Shown here: in pieces, positions 44,271-53,826 of the stretch
Layout of the letters: every line of letters begins with the position of its first letter
Numbering within the stretch: position 1 is the stretch's first letter
Notes under the pieces: generated by a model
Told to the model about the DNA's origin: nothing
What the model saw: only the letters and a program-made list of their open reading frames with translations
Database searches by the model: none
Assembly (NCBI RefSeq): GCF_018860365.1
Contig: NZ_JAHKPO010000015.1
Coordinates: 1 to 64,000, forward strand
Length of the DNA: 64,000 nt
Reading direction: 5' to 3'
Origin: Arenibacter algicola
GTDB taxonomy: Bacteria; Bacteroidota; Bacteroidia; Flavobacteriales; Flavobacteriaceae
Made by a program: the position numbers and the translations under genes

Positions 44271-44812
44271 AACACCTAATATTTCTTTTGCTTATTATCG
44301 CCTTTTATAGCTGTAATGGACCTGAACCACGTAAGCCGGTCAAAGTTAAAACCGGAAGTATTTTACAAAAATCGGTGGAACGGAATAAGGACCTATTGGC
44401 AAAGGAAGAAAAACAAATCATGGAAATCATTAAAAATGACTCCTTGAACACCTATTTCTCCAGTGGCATCGGTTCTTGGTACCATTATATTGACAAGAAC
44501 GACCAGACCGATTATTACCCCAAAACAGATGACCTGGTTACACTGCAATACAATGTTATGACTTTTAACAATGACACCATATACTCCAAAGAGAATATTG
44601 GAACCATAACTTATAAAGTAGATAAGCAAGACCTTTTTCCAGGCTTGAGAAATAGTATAAAACTTTTAAAGGAGAAGGAAAGTGCAACGTTTTTATTTCC
44701 TTCCTCCCTATCCTACGGTTATCACGGGGACAATAACAAAATTGGGGTAAATGTCCCCATTAAATCCACCATTACCATTTTAAATATAGATAAACAAAAA
44801 GAAAACAATTAA
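44267..44812 (+). CDS. gldI: Gliding-motility lipoprotein GldI (FKBP-type isomerase)
   Basis: A 181-residue lipoprotein matching GldI of flavobacterial gliding motility: lipobox in IAFYSC (residue 16), a helical spacer with KSVERNKDLLAKEEKQIMEII, and an FKBP-type domain beginning YYPKTDDLVTLQYNV. The isomerase region ends with LKEKESATFLFPSSLSYGYHG and VPIKSTITILNI. GldI is thought to fold envelope motility or T9SS proteins. The 4-nt overlap with nrnA and 11-nt gap to the next PPIase define one operon of folding factors. Confidence 0.92.
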   Translation: MKHLIFLLLIIAFYSCNGPEPRKPVKVKTGSILQKSVERNKDLLAKEEKQIMEIIKNDSLNTYFSSGIGSWYHYIDKNDQTDYYPKTDDLVTLQYNVMTFNNDTIYSKENIGTITYKVDKQDLFPGLRNSIKLLKEKESATFLFPSSLSYGYHGDNNKIGVNVPIKSTITILNIDKQKENN

Positions 44813-44823
44813 AACTAATTACA

Positions 44824-45930
44824 ATGAAGAAAATTTATTTATTATTGGCAGTAGTATCCATAGCATTTTCCAGCTGCAAGTCCAGTAAGCATGCTGATTT
44901 GGGAGATGGTATTTTTGCGGATATTACCACTACCAAAGGTGAAATCCTCCTTAAATTGGAGTACCAAAAGACTCCTTTGACCGTTGCCAATTTTATATCC
45001 CTGGCCGAAGGAAACAATCCTTTTGTTACCGACAGTCTAAAGGGCAAAAAATATTATGATGGTATTATCTTTCATAGAATTATAAAGGACTTTATGATTC
45101 AAGGTGGAGATCCAACCGGAACGGGTATGGGAAATCCTGGATATAAATTTAAGGATGAATTTAACGATTCCCTTACACACAATAAGGCAGGTATCCTATC
45201 CATGGCCAATTCCGGACCTACCACGAACGGAAGTCAGTTTTTCATTACCCACAAGGAAACTCCCTTTTTAAACGGCAGACATACTGTTTTTGGTGAAGTT
45301 GTTAAAGGAATGGACGTTGTTGATTCCATTGCCAATGTTAAAACGGCTGAAGGCGACAGACCGGTTACGGATGTGGTTATGAACACCGTTGAAATTATTA
45401 GAAACGGTAAAGAAGCCAAAAAATTTGATGCCGTAAAAGTAATGAGCGCTTACTTTGCCGAGGCAGAGGAAAAAGCCAAGGCAATGGAAAAAATGAAAAC
45501 CGATTTCGTTGCCCAAATTACAGCAGAGGAAGGTAAAGCAGAAGAACTACCATCCGGGCTTAAAATACTTACCCTAACTGAAGGCAATGGAGAAAAACCC
45601 AAAGTGGGGCAAAAGGTTAACGTACTGTATGCCGGATATCTATCGGACGGATCACTTTTTGACAGTAACTACGAAGAGATCGCTAAAAAATATGGAGTTT
45701 ATCAGGAGGCCAGAAAACAAGGTCGCGGTTACGAAGCCATTCCAATGGACTACAGCCCGGAAGCCAGGATAATTCCAGGGTTTAAGGAAGGCCTTATGCA
45801 GATGAAGGTAGGCGACAAGGTTCGTCTGTTTATTCCATCCCATTTAGGTTATGGTGAGGCTGGATATGGTCCTATTCCGCCAGATGCCAAATTAATTTTT
45901 GATTTGGAAATTACTGGAATAGCCCAATAA
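44824..45930 (+). CDS. Lipoprotein cyclophilin-FKBP fusion isomerase
   Basis: A 368-residue homologue of the protein at 79-1011 but with a lipoprotein signal (MKKIYLLLAVVSIAFSSC). The cyclophilin part (about 30-195) contains IFHRIIKDFMIQGGDPTGTG, TTNGSQFFITHKETPFLNGRHTVFG, where Phe replaces the Trp seen in the cytoplasmic version, then a long Lys/Glu helix, then FKBP (about 250-368) ending in IPSHLGYGEAGYGPIPPDAKLIFDLEI. An insertion near residues 295-315 (KYGVYQEARKQGRGYEA) distinguishes its FKBP loop. It is membrane-anchored in the periplasm, co-transcribed with gldI. Confidence 0.93.
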   Translation: MKKIYLLLAVVSIAFSSCKSSKHADLGDGIFADITTTKGEILLKLEYQKTPLTVANFISLAEGNNPFVTDSLKGKKYYDGIIFHRIIKDFMIQGGDPTGTGMGNPGYKFKDEFNDSLTHNKAGILSMANSGPTTNGSQFFITHKETPFLNGRHTVFGEVVKGMDVVDSIANVKTAEGDRPVTDVVMNTVEIIRNGKEAKKFDAVKVMSAYFAEAEEKAKAMEKMKTDFVAQITAEEGKAEELPSGLKILTLTEGNGEKPKVGQKVNVLYAGYLSDGSLFDSNYEEIAKKYGVYQEARKQGRGYEAIPMDYSPEARIIPGFKEGLMQMKVGDKVRLFIPSHLGYGEAGYGPIPPDAKLIFDLEITGIAQ

Positions 45931-45950
45931 TTATATTCCAAAAGATATAA

Positions 45951-45996
45951 AATCCTTGTTGGCCTCTTTATTAGGGATCAACAAGGGTTTTTTTTA
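45951..45996 (+). terminator. Terminator of the nrnA-gldI-PPIase operon
   Basis: AATCCTTGTTG (45951-45961) pairs with CAACAAGGGTT (45979-45989), one G-U pair, and is followed by a T run. Confidence 0.85.
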
Positions 45997-46087
45997 TTAC
46001 TTATTTAAATATAGCGGTACATTTCAGAACTAAAAAGCATCAGGGCGAAAAAGAATTACCCCCTTTGACCCAATCCTGGAGAAAAAT

Positions 46088-46549
46088 CTATTTATAGTTT
46101 TGTGATTTAAACTTTAAAGTCGCCTTTAATATATCTTTCTGGGAAATTTGCCCGACCAACTTACCATTTTCCACTATCGGAAAACGTCTACGCTTTTCGT
46201 TCAAAAACTTATTGGCCGCATCAAAAATATTCATATTGCCGTCAATAGTTTCCACATTTTTTATCATGTGTCCTTCCACGGTTAAATTAGAGCTTGGTAG
46301 ATTATGGTATCTGTTTTCGCTTATGTACTTAATACAATCGCCTTCAGAAATCATCCCTATCAATTCATTTCTATCATTCACTACCGGACCACCAGAAATT
46401 TTATACTTCAATAAGGCCACTACTACTTCTTCAACAGATTGTTCAGGTCTAAAAGTAATCAGTTTTCTGGTCATATAATCACATACCCTAAGTGGTGCTT
46501 CTTCACTGGGTTGTTGAACTCTAGGACCTTGAAAACTTTTGATTCCCAT
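46088..46549 (-). CDS. CBS-pair domain protein
   Basis: A 153-residue protein of two tandem CBS motifs (about residues 22-78 and 88-148): VCDYMTRKLITFRPEQSVEEVV...GGPVVNDRNELIGMISEGD, and VEGHMIKNVETIDGNMNIFDAANKF...RRRFPIVENGKLVGQISQKD. CBS pairs bind adenine nucleotides and signal energy state. There is no fused enzyme domain, so it is a stand-alone sensor; partner unknown. Monocistronic. Confidence 0.92.
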   Translation of the reverse strand: MGIKSFQGPRVQQPSEEAPLRVCDYMTRKLITFRPEQSVEEVVVALLKYKISGGPVVNDRNELIGMISEGDCIKYISENRYHNLPSSNLTVEGHMIKNVETIDGNMNIFDAANKFLNEKRRRFPIVENGKLVGQISQKDILKATLKFKSQNYK

Positions 46550-46601
46550 CTTGACTTTCTTATGATTCTCTTAAATATAAGAAATTTAATCTTCTTAACC
46601 T

Positions 46602-46636
46602 AAAAAAAAACACCTCCATATTTTTAAAACGGAGGC
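46602..46636 (-). terminator. pepD terminator
   Basis: On the minus strand GCCTCC and GGAGG pair around an AT-rich loop, followed by nine T. It lies about 77 nt after the pepD stop and before the CBS gene. Confidence 0.75.
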
Positions 46637-46712
46637 ATTTTCAACAAGCTAAATAATTGTTTTACAGCCTTGTACATCTTACACCTTATATGGCTCTCAG
46701 GCCATGGTCTAT

Positions 46713-48173
46713 CTATTTTTTGGGGATTTCAGAGAGTATTTCCAAAATGAACTTCCAAAATTTTTGCAACGAAGATATACTGGCACGTTCATCGGGAGAA
46801 TGGGCGCCTTTAATAGTTGGTCCAAAACTTATCATATCTACCTCAGGATAATTCTTTCCCAAAATTCCACATTCCAAACCTGCGTGACAGGCAACTACCC
46901 TGGGCTGCTCATTAAAAAGCTCCCTATATTTTGTACGTAAGACTTCCAAGATAGTCGAATCAGGATTGGGATTCCAACCAGGATAATCTCCACTTAACGT
47001 CACCTCATACCCGGCCTTTTCAAAATTAGCCTGTAAGTTCTTGGCCAATTCCATTTTACCGTCCTCTACAGATGACCTGGTTAGACATGCTATTTTTATT
47101 TCACCATCGCCTACCTCCACTCTAGCAATATTATTGGATGTCTCTACCAAGTCCTTCATGGTTTTGCTCATGGCATAGACGCCATTATGAGCGTTCTTAA
47201 TAGCTCCCGTTAAAGCTTGCTGGTCATTGGGCTCCATTACCATTTTTGAAAGATGCGCAGGTTCACAAACAATTTTAAGATTAGGCTCTGTGGCTGCAAA
47301 TTCCTTCTTTAAATTATTGGACCAATCTTTAAACAAGGCATCCAACTTATTGGAATCCGATGCTTTTATCGCTACCCAGGTGGTGCTTTCCCTTGGAATT
47401 GCATTTCGCAATCCTCCACCGTCAATTTTAGAAATCCTTAACCCAAGTTGCTCCTGCCCCATTATCAATAAAGTATTCATGATCTTATTGGCATTACCCA
47501 GTCCTAAATGAATATCCATTCCACTATGACCTCCGGACAGTCCTTTTACCAATATTTTGTAGGCAGCGTAGCCCTCGCCCAAAGGAATCTCCCTATATAC
47601 TCCTTTCGCCGTAATATCTACACCTCCAGCACAACCAATATCAATTTCATCGTCATCCTCTGTATCAAGATTCAACAGAATATCACCTTTCAACAATCCT
47701 CCCTTTAATCCCTTGGCCCCCGTCATTCCAGTTTCTTCGTCGATCGTGAACAGGGCTTCCAAAGGAGGATGGGAAATATCCTTGCTCTCCAGCAATGCCA
47801 TAATAGTAGCTACCCCAAGGCCGTTATCGGCCCCCAAAGTGGTACCTTTTGCCCTTACCCAATCTCCGTCAATATACATCTCTATGCCCTGGGTATTAAA
47901 ATCGAAATCGGTATCAGCATTTTTTTGGTGTACCATATCCAAATGCGACTGAAGAATTACCGTCTTCCTATCTTCCATACCCACAGATGCAGGCTTCTTA
48001 ATGATTACATTTCCCACAACATCCTTGGTAGTTTCCAGACCAAGGGTCTTTCCAAAGTCCAACATAAATTGTGTTACCCGTTCCTCATGTTTGGATGGTC
48101 TTGGAACAGCATTTAGATCTGCAAATTTATTCCAGATATTTTTGGGCTCTAGAACTCTTATTTCCTTATTCAT
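46713..48173 (-). CDS. pepD: Cytosol non-specific dipeptidase (aminoacyl-histidine dipeptidase)
   Basis: A 486-residue M20-type metallopeptidase cleaving dipeptides including those with His. Landmarks: VILQSHLDMVHQKN (metal His/Asp), TTLGADNGLGVATIMAL (bridging Asp), FTIDEETGMTGAKGL (catalytic Glu pair), SGGHSGMDIHLGLGNA for the lid and CHAGLECGILG near the end. Length and order match PepD. It is cytoplasmic, with a TATTTTTG -7 element 18 nt upstream and a terminator downstream. Confidence 0.96.
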   Translation of the reverse strand: MNKEIRVLEPKNIWNKFADLNAVPRPSKHEERVTQFMLDFGKTLGLETTKDVVGNVIIKKPASVGMEDRKTVILQSHLDMVHQKNADTDFDFNTQGIEMYIDGDWVRAKGTTLGADNGLGVATIMALLESKDISHPPLEALFTIDEETGMTGAKGLKGGLLKGDILLNLDTEDDDEIDIGCAGGVDITAKGVYREIPLGEGYAAYKILVKGLSGGHSGMDIHLGLGNANKIMNTLLIMGQEQLGLRISKIDGGGLRNAIPRESTTWVAIKASDSNKLDALFKDWSNNLKKEFAATEPNLKIVCEPAHLSKMVMEPNDQQALTGAIKNAHNGVYAMSKTMKDLVETSNNIARVEVGDGEIKIACLTRSSVEDGKMELAKNLQANFEKAGYEVTLSGDYPGWNPNPDSTILEVLRTKYRELFNEQPRVVACHAGLECGILGKNYPEVDMISFGPTIKGAHSPDERASISSLQKFWKFILEILSEIPKK

Positions 48174-48191
48174 ATTTATAATTTATGAAGT

Positions 48192-48199
48192 CAAAAATA
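48192..48199 (-). promoter_or_regulatory. -7 element of pepD
   Basis: Minus-strand TATTTTTG, 18 nt before the ATG at 48173. It is 33 bp from the facing -7 element of the DUF3810 gene. Confidence 0.6.
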
Positions 48200-48232
48200 C
48201 AGATAGAAAAACAACCATGCTAGATTATTGGC

Positions 48233-48240
48233 TATTTTTG
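48233..48240 (+). promoter_or_regulatory. -7 element of the DUF3810 gene (predicted leaderless)
   Basis: TATTTTTG ends exactly 5 nt before the ATG at 48246, the same distance as at nrnA and at the RNA methyltransferase gene. Confidence 0.6.
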
Positions 48241-48245
48241 GCTTG

Positions 48246-49313
48246 ATGAAAACTAAAATTAAGAATCTTATTGCCCTTTTATTGGTTCCACAAATAATCT
48301 TGATAAAATGGCTAGGGCAATACCCTGAATTTATAGAAACCTATTACAGTAAAGGGATATACCCTGTTATATCCGGATTTTGGCGCACCTTAATGGGTTG
48401 GGTTCCCTTTTCTGTAGGTGACATACTGTACGCGCTTCTAATTATTTTGGGAGTGCGCTATATCATTGTGAACAGAATGGCCATTAAAAAAAACCTGTTG
48501 GGGTTTATCAGAGACATTGCAATGGTCTTATCCGTGGCCTATTTTACATTTCATCTCTTATGGGGATTAAATTATTACAGGCAACCCATTTCGAAATCCT
48601 TGGAACTGGGCGAAAAACACAGCCAGCAAGACCTGGAAAATTTTGTGGCCCAACTGGTGCTAAAAACCAATGAAATCCAATTCAGGATTACTGCTGATAC
48701 CAGTAAAATAGTTCAAGTTCCCTATTCCAAAAAAGAAATTATGGACCGTACCATAGAGGGTTATGAATCCTTAAAAAATAAAATCCCTCTTTTTGCCTAC
48801 CATCGCCCCAGTTTAAAAAATTCCATATTCAGCGTCCCTTTAAGCTATATGGGTTATGGCGGCTATTTAAATCCGTTTACCAATGAAGCCCAGGCCAATA
48901 GTGAACTCCCGAATTTTAGATTCCCCGTCATATGCGGTCATGAGATAGGCCATCAATTAGGATTTTCCGCAGAAAATGAAACCAATTTTATTGGTTATTT
49001 GGCAACGGTTAGCAATGAAGATATTTATTTTAAATATTCGGCATACGCTTATGCCCTAAGTTATTGTCTAAATGATCTTGCCAGTCGGGACCAGGAGGAG
49101 TTTAAACAACAATACAACAAACTTAATCCCGGTGTAAAGAAGAATTATAAGGAAGTGGCCGAATTTTGGGAAGCACATGAAAATCCTATGGAGCCCGTTT
49201 TTAAATCTATATTCAATACTTTTCTAAAAGCCAACAATCAAAAAGACGGAATAAAAAGCTATAATGCCGTAGTGACCCTTTTGATCAATTATTACCGAAA
49301 TAACCCAATCTAG
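48246..49313 (+). CDS. DUF3810 membrane-anchored zinc-peptidase-like protein
   Basis: A 355-residue protein of the Bacteroidota DUF3810 family. Three hydrophobic stretches occur near residues 5-25, 45-85 and 95-115, and the C-terminal domain contains VICGHEIGHQLGFSAENETNF, an HExxH zincin motif with a following Glu. SVPLSYMGYGGYLNPFTNEAQ is also typical. A membrane-associated metallopeptidase is likely, substrate unknown. Frames open at 48228, but that ATG lies inside or before the -7 box; ATG 48246 is preferred, so the mRNA may be leaderless. Confidence 0.88.
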   Translation: MKTKIKNLIALLLVPQIILIKWLGQYPEFIETYYSKGIYPVISGFWRTLMGWVPFSVGDILYALLIILGVRYIIVNRMAIKKNLLGFIRDIAMVLSVAYFTFHLLWGLNYYRQPISKSLELGEKHSQQDLENFVAQLVLKTNEIQFRITADTSKIVQVPYSKKEIMDRTIEGYESLKNKIPLFAYHRPSLKNSIFSVPLSYMGYGGYLNPFTNEAQANSELPNFRFPVICGHEIGHQLGFSAENETNFIGYLATVSNEDIYFKYSAYAYALSYCLNDLASRDQEEFKQQYNKLNPGVKKNYKEVAEFWEAHENPMEPVFKSIFNTFLKANNQKDGIKSYNAVVTLLINYYRNNPI

Positions 49314-49491
49314 TGGACAAGCTATAACGGTTTGCCATCCCATTATGCATAAATGGCCAATGCATAGCAGAATTTTTTATTTATCTTCAAAATCCAAGAC
49401 TGATTTTTATGGCATAATAAGTTTAAAACATATTGATATTCTTATGGGATATATTATTTTTAAACCCATTTAATAAAGAATATATTGAAAT
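49314..49491. other. 178-bp interval, nothing clear
   Basis: AT-rich sequence between the DUF3810 and amidohydrolase genes. TATTTTTA near 49457 is a near match to a -7 element; no hairpin terminator was found. Confidence 0.4.
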
Positions 49492-52440
49492 ATGAGAATA
49501 CAATTTTATGTGCTTATTACACTTTTCTGCGGGTTATCACTTTCTGCCCAAGACTACTTTCCAAAAAATGACGGTGTTAAAGCGGAAAATAACAATTTTA
49601 CAGCATTCATTAATGCCAAGATCCATATAACCCCAAACAAGGTATTGGACAGGGGTACATTGCTTATTCAAAAGGAAAAAGTAATAGAGGCAGGAAAAAC
49701 AGTACAACTTCCAAAAAACACAATATTGATCGACTTAAATGGAAAATCAATTTACCCTTCATTCATTGATATCTATTCCAATTTTGGGGTAGAGAAACCC
49801 AAACCAGCAACTTCTGGGGGGCGTTCTGCACAGTATGGACCCTCAAGGGAAGGATATTACTGGAACGATCATATAATGCCGGAAAACGATGCAATTTCCA
49901 AATTTAACTATGACAATAAAAAAGCGAAAGAATTACGGGAAGCCGGTTTTGGGGTTGTAAATACCCATATACAGGATGGAATTGCCCGTGGAAACGGTGC
50001 CCTTATTTCATTGAACGATATAGGCAATGATTCGGATAGGGTTCTGGCCGATAAATCGGCACAATACTTTTCAATGACCAAAAGCGTTGCCAAACGGCAA
50101 GCCTATCCCACTTCCTTAATGGGCACCTTGGCATTATTGAGGCAAATGTACTTTGATGCAGATTGGTACGCCCAAGGGAATGTAACCACCAAGGATCTTT
50201 CCTTAGAGGCTCTGAACACCAACAAAGGACTAGTTCAGATATTTGAAGCCAAGGACAAAGACAATGTATTAAGGGCGGATAAGATTGGGGATATGTTCAA
50301 TATCAATTATACCATCCTTGCAGGAGGAAATGAATTTGAAAGCGTAGCGGAAATAAAAGCCACAAATGCCTCCTTGATCGTTCCAATTAATTTTCCCGAT
50401 CCCTATGACGTTTCCGACCCATATTTGGCGGAATATGTAAGCCTGGAAGATATGCGCTTTTGGAACCAGGCACCCACAAACCCTAAAGTCCTTGAAGAAA
50501 ACCACATCACTTTTAGCCTTACACTTCACGATCAGAAATCTACCTCCTCTTTCAGAAAAAATTTATTAAAGGCTATTGAGTACGGCCTATCCAAAACTAA
50601 AGCTTTGGAAGCACTTACCACGATTCCCGCACAGATCTTGGGCAAATCCAATATAATCGGCTCCTTACAAAACGGTAGTCAGGCTAATTTTTTAATCACT
50701 TCCGGGGACATTTTCGACAAGGAAAGTGTTCTCTATGAAAATTGGGTGCAGGGCCAGAAGCATATTATCAATAACAAGGAACTTAAGGATATCCGTGGAA
50801 ACTACAATTTAGCGGCCGGAAAAAAAATGTATCAATTATCAATTACCGGAGAATTGGACAAACCCAAGGCCGAGATTAAGGAAGGAGAAGATAAATTGAC
50901 TTCCAAAATTAATTATGAAGACCATTGGCTTACCCTTTCCTTCAATACCAAAGAAGGTGACCAGGCATTTAGATTATCAGCAATGGCAACTTCTGCCTCA
51001 GACAATCTTGAAGGCAAGCTTTTGCTGCCCGATGGTACCGAAACCACTTTTAATGCCACTAGGACCTCAGCATTTTCCGAAAAGGAAAAAGATGGAGCCA
51101 AGGAAACACCAGTAGTAGTACCTATTGCTTTTCCCAATATTGGTTACGGCTATTCGCAGCAACCCAAACAAGAATCCATGCTGTTCAAAAATGCCACGGT
51201 TTGGACCAGTGAGGATATGGGTATTCTAGAACAAACAGACGTACTTGTTAAAAACGGTAAAATTGCTAAAATAGGGAAAGACCTTAAATCCATCGGGGCT
51301 ACGATAGTAGACGCCACGGGGAAACACCTTACCGCCGGCATTATCGATGAACATACGCATATTGCCGCTTTGTCCATTAATGAATCAGGTCAGAATTCCT
51401 CTGCGGAGGTAAAAATGGAGGATGTGGTAGACCCGAAACACATTGGAATTTATCGTGATTTGGCCGGTGGTGTAACCTCCGCCCAACTTCTGCACGGTTC
51501 TGCCAATCCTATTGGCGGACGATCGGCTATCCTAAAATTAAAATGGGGTGCCGGTGCGGATGGGATGATTTATAACAACTCTCCCAAATTTATAAAGTTT
51601 GCCCTTGGTGAAAATGTAAAACAATCCAATTGGAACAGTTTTAGTAGATTTCCACAGACCAGGATGGGGGTGGAACAAACATTTATCAATTATTTCCAAA
51701 GGGCAAAAGAATATGATATCAAGAAAAAAAGTGGGCAGCCCTACAGATTTGATGAAGAGATGGAAACCTTAGCTGAAATAATTAACGGGGAACGTTTTAT
51801 AAGCTGTCATTCCTATGTTCAGAGCGAAATTAATATGCTCATGAAAGTTGCGGAAAAATTCGACTTTAAAGTAAATACATTTACCCACATATTGGAAGGT
51901 TACAAGGTAGCCGATAAAATGGCAGAACATGGTGTAGGGGCATCTACCTTCAGTGATTGGTGGGCCTATAAATACGAAGTAAATGATGCCATTCCGTACA
52001 ATGCAGCCATCATGCAAAGTCAGGGCATTACCGTTGCCATAAACAGTGATGACGCTGAAATGTCCAGACGATTAAACCAGGAAGCTGCCAAAACTGTCAA
52101 ATATGGCGGGATGACAGAATTAGAGGCATGGAAAATGGTCACTATAAACCCTGCCAAGCTTTTGCATATAGACCATAGGGTGGGAAGTATCAAAGAAGGA
52201 AAAGACGCGGACCTGGTACTTTGGAGCAATAACCCGCTATCCGTTTATGCCAAGGTGGAAAAAACAATAATCGAAGGAGCTGTATACTTCGATCTGGAAA
52301 AGGACAAACAACAAAGGGAAGCCATAAGAAAAGAAAAAGCCTTACTTATCAACCTTATGCTAAAAGAGAAGGACAATGGCAGCCCTACCCAGGAACCGAA
52401 GAAAAAAAACCAAGAGGAATTACACTGTGACAGCCTTTAA
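49492..52440 (+). CDS. Secreted two-lobed amidohydrolase, N-lobe degenerate
   Basis: A 982-residue exported protein with a signal peptide (YVLITLFCGLSLSAQ) and two imidazolonepropionase-like amidohydrolase lobes in tandem. In the N-lobe (about 40-460) the metal motif expected at the end of the first strand reads SIYPSFIDIYSNFG, with no HxH, so it is unlikely to bind metal. The C-lobe (about 565-960) has the full set: H621 and H623 in DEHTHI, H773 in CHSYVQ, H799 in FTHILEG and D853/D854 in NSDDAEM. A beta-rich spacer joins them. Probable role: hydrolysis of periplasmic amides or cyclic amides; substrate unknown. It precedes a related gene by 13 nt. Confidence 0.88.
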   Translation: MRIQFYVLITLFCGLSLSAQDYFPKNDGVKAENNNFTAFINAKIHITPNKVLDRGTLLIQKEKVIEAGKTVQLPKNTILIDLNGKSIYPSFIDIYSNFGVEKPKPATSGGRSAQYGPSREGYYWNDHIMPENDAISKFNYDNKKAKELREAGFGVVNTHIQDGIARGNGALISLNDIGNDSDRVLADKSAQYFSMTKSVAKRQAYPTSLMGTLALLRQMYFDADWYAQGNVTTKDLSLEALNTNKGLVQIFEAKDKDNVLRADKIGDMFNINYTILAGGNEFESVAEIKATNASLIVPINFPDPYDVSDPYLAEYVSLEDMRFWNQAPTNPKVLEENHITFSLTLHDQKSTSSFRKNLLKAIEYGLSKTKALEALTTIPAQILGKSNIIGSLQNGSQANFLITSGDIFDKESVLYENWVQGQKHIINNKELKDIRGNYNLAAGKKMYQLSITGELDKPKAEIKEGEDKLTSKINYEDHWLTLSFNTKEGDQAFRLSAMATSASDNLEGKLLLPDGTETTFNATRTSAFSEKEKDGAKETPVVVPIAFPNIGYGYSQQPKQESMLFKNATVWTSEDMGILEQTDVLVKNGKIAKIGKDLKSIGATIVDATGKHLTAGIIDEHTHIAALSINESGQNSSAEVKMEDVVDPKHIGIYRDLAGGVTSAQLLHGSANPIGGRSAILKLKWGAGADGMIYNNSPKFIKFALGENVKQSNWNSFSRFPQTRMGVEQTFINYFQRAKEYDIKKKSGQPYRFDEEMETLAEIINGERFISCHSYVQSEINMLMKVAEKFDFKVNTFTHILEGYKVADKMAEHGVGASTFSDWWAYKYEVNDAIPYNAAIMQSQGITVAINSDDAEMSRRLNQEAAKTVKYGGMTELEAWKMVTINPAKLLHIDHRVGSIKEGKDADLVLWSNNPLSVYAKVEKTIIEGAVYFDLEKDKQQREAIRKEKALLINLMLKEKDNGSPTQEPKKKNQEELHCDSL

Positions 52441-52453
52441 AATTAAAATTAAG

Positions 52454-53752
52454 ATGAAAAATATTAGAAACACAATAGCACTTGTCCTTTTGTCATTTAC
52501 TATTAAAGGAACCGCACAACAAACCCCCGCCAGTACACAGAAGGAAGCCATAAGCATTGAAGGCGCTGTAGCCCATTTGGGAAATGGCGAGGTTATAGAG
52601 AACTCCCTTATCATGTTCGAAGGTGGAAAAATTTTCTTTGTAGGGGATGCCAAAACAAGAATTGCCAGAAAGGGAACTATTATAAATGCCAACGGAAAAC
52701 ACATTTACCCTGGTTTCATTGTCACCTGCGCCTCCTTGGGCCTGATAGAGGTAGACGCTGTTAGAGCTTCCAATGACAAGGATGAAATTGGGGAATTGAT
52801 ACCCCATGTACGGAGCTTAATCGCCTATAATGCAGAATCCAAAGTTGTGGAAAGTATGCGCCCAAATGGGGTACTCCTGGGACAGATATCCCCTAAGGGA
52901 GGCACCATTTCAGGAACCTCATCCGTTATGCAATTTGATGCTTGGAACTGGGAAGACGCAGTGGTAAAGGCGGATGACGGTATACATCTATCGTGGCCAA
53001 ATAGCTTTAAACTAGGTCCTTCCACCGAAGGCCAGGGCCGTAGACATAAACCCAATGAAAATTACACCAAGGAAAAGGAGAAAATAGTAAGCTTTTTTAA
53101 AAATGCCCTGGCCTATGGAAAAAGTAAAGCACCAGAAATTAATCCGGCATATGCCGCTACCCAAGGCTTGTTCAACGGAACACAAAAGCTTTATGTTTAT
53201 GCCGACGGTGAAAAGGAAATATTGGATGCTATTACCAATACCAAAAATTTAGGAGTCCAGGAAGTTGTTTTGGTAGGTGGATATCATTCCTATAAAATCA
53301 CCGATTTCTTAAAACAGAATCAAATATCCGTATTGGTAAGGGCTCCCCACAACCTACCGTCTTCTGAAGATGACGACTATGACCTTCCCTATAAACTGCC
53401 CAAAATACTATCCGATAGCGGACTATTGGTAGCTATGCAAAACACGGACGCGAAAAATTTTCAAAACAGAAACCTGCCGTTTTATGCCGGACAGCTCGTT
53501 CAACAAGGACTTTCCCGTGAAAAAGCACTCCAAATGATTACACAAAATCCGGCGAAAATTTTGGGAATAGACGAGGTCTACGGAACCCTGGAAGTAGGTA
53601 AAAGTGCCACACTATTTATTTCTGAAGGCGATGCGCTGGATATGAGGACCAACCAATTGAGTAGGGCCTTTATTGACGGAAGGGATATTTCATTGGAAAC
53701 ACACCAAACGGAATTATGGAAAAGATATATGGAAAAATATAACGGAAAATAG
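52454..53752 (+). CDS. Secreted amidohydrolase-like protein lacking metal ligands
   Basis: A 432-residue exported paralogue of the amidohydrolase N-lobe. Signal peptide NTIALVLLSFTIKGTAQQ; domain with AVAHLGNGEVIENSLIMFEGGKI, IYPGFIVTCASLGLIEVDAV where HxH should be, and EKALQMITQNPAKILGIDEVYGTLEVGKSATLFIS near the end, cited by its limits. None of the metal His/Asp are present, so catalysis of the usual type is improbable. It could be a partner subunit for the 982-residue enzyme, whose N-lobe is equally degenerate. Frames open at 52376, overlapping the upstream gene, but ATG 52454 begins a proper signal peptide. Confidence 0.85.
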   Translation: MKNIRNTIALVLLSFTIKGTAQQTPASTQKEAISIEGAVAHLGNGEVIENSLIMFEGGKIFFVGDAKTRIARKGTIINANGKHIYPGFIVTCASLGLIEVDAVRASNDKDEIGELIPHVRSLIAYNAESKVVESMRPNGVLLGQISPKGGTISGTSSVMQFDAWNWEDAVVKADDGIHLSWPNSFKLGPSTEGQGRRHKPNENYTKEKEKIVSFFKNALAYGKSKAPEINPAYAATQGLFNGTQKLYVYADGEKEILDAITNTKNLGVQEVVLVGGYHSYKITDFLKQNQISVLVRAPHNLPSSEDDDYDLPYKLPKILSDSGLLVAMQNTDAKNFQNRNLPFYAGQLVQQGLSREKALQMITQNPAKILGIDEVYGTLEVGKSATLFISEGDALDMRTNQLSRAFIDGRDISLETHQTELWKRYMEKYNGK

Positions 53753-53774
53753 TCCAAGATTTAAAAACTAAAAA

Positions 53775-53810
53775 AAAGGGGCTAGAAAACAGTTTGTTTC
53801 TAGCCCCTTT
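53775..53810. terminator. Bidirectional terminator between convergent genes
   Basis: AAAGGGGCTAGAAA (53775-53788) and TTTCTAGCCCCTTT (53797-53810) pair over 14 bp with an 8-nt loop, flanked by A and T runs. It serves both the amidohydrolase pair and the convergent lipoprotein gene. Confidence 0.95.
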
Positions 53811-53826
53811 TCCTTTATAAGGAGTA

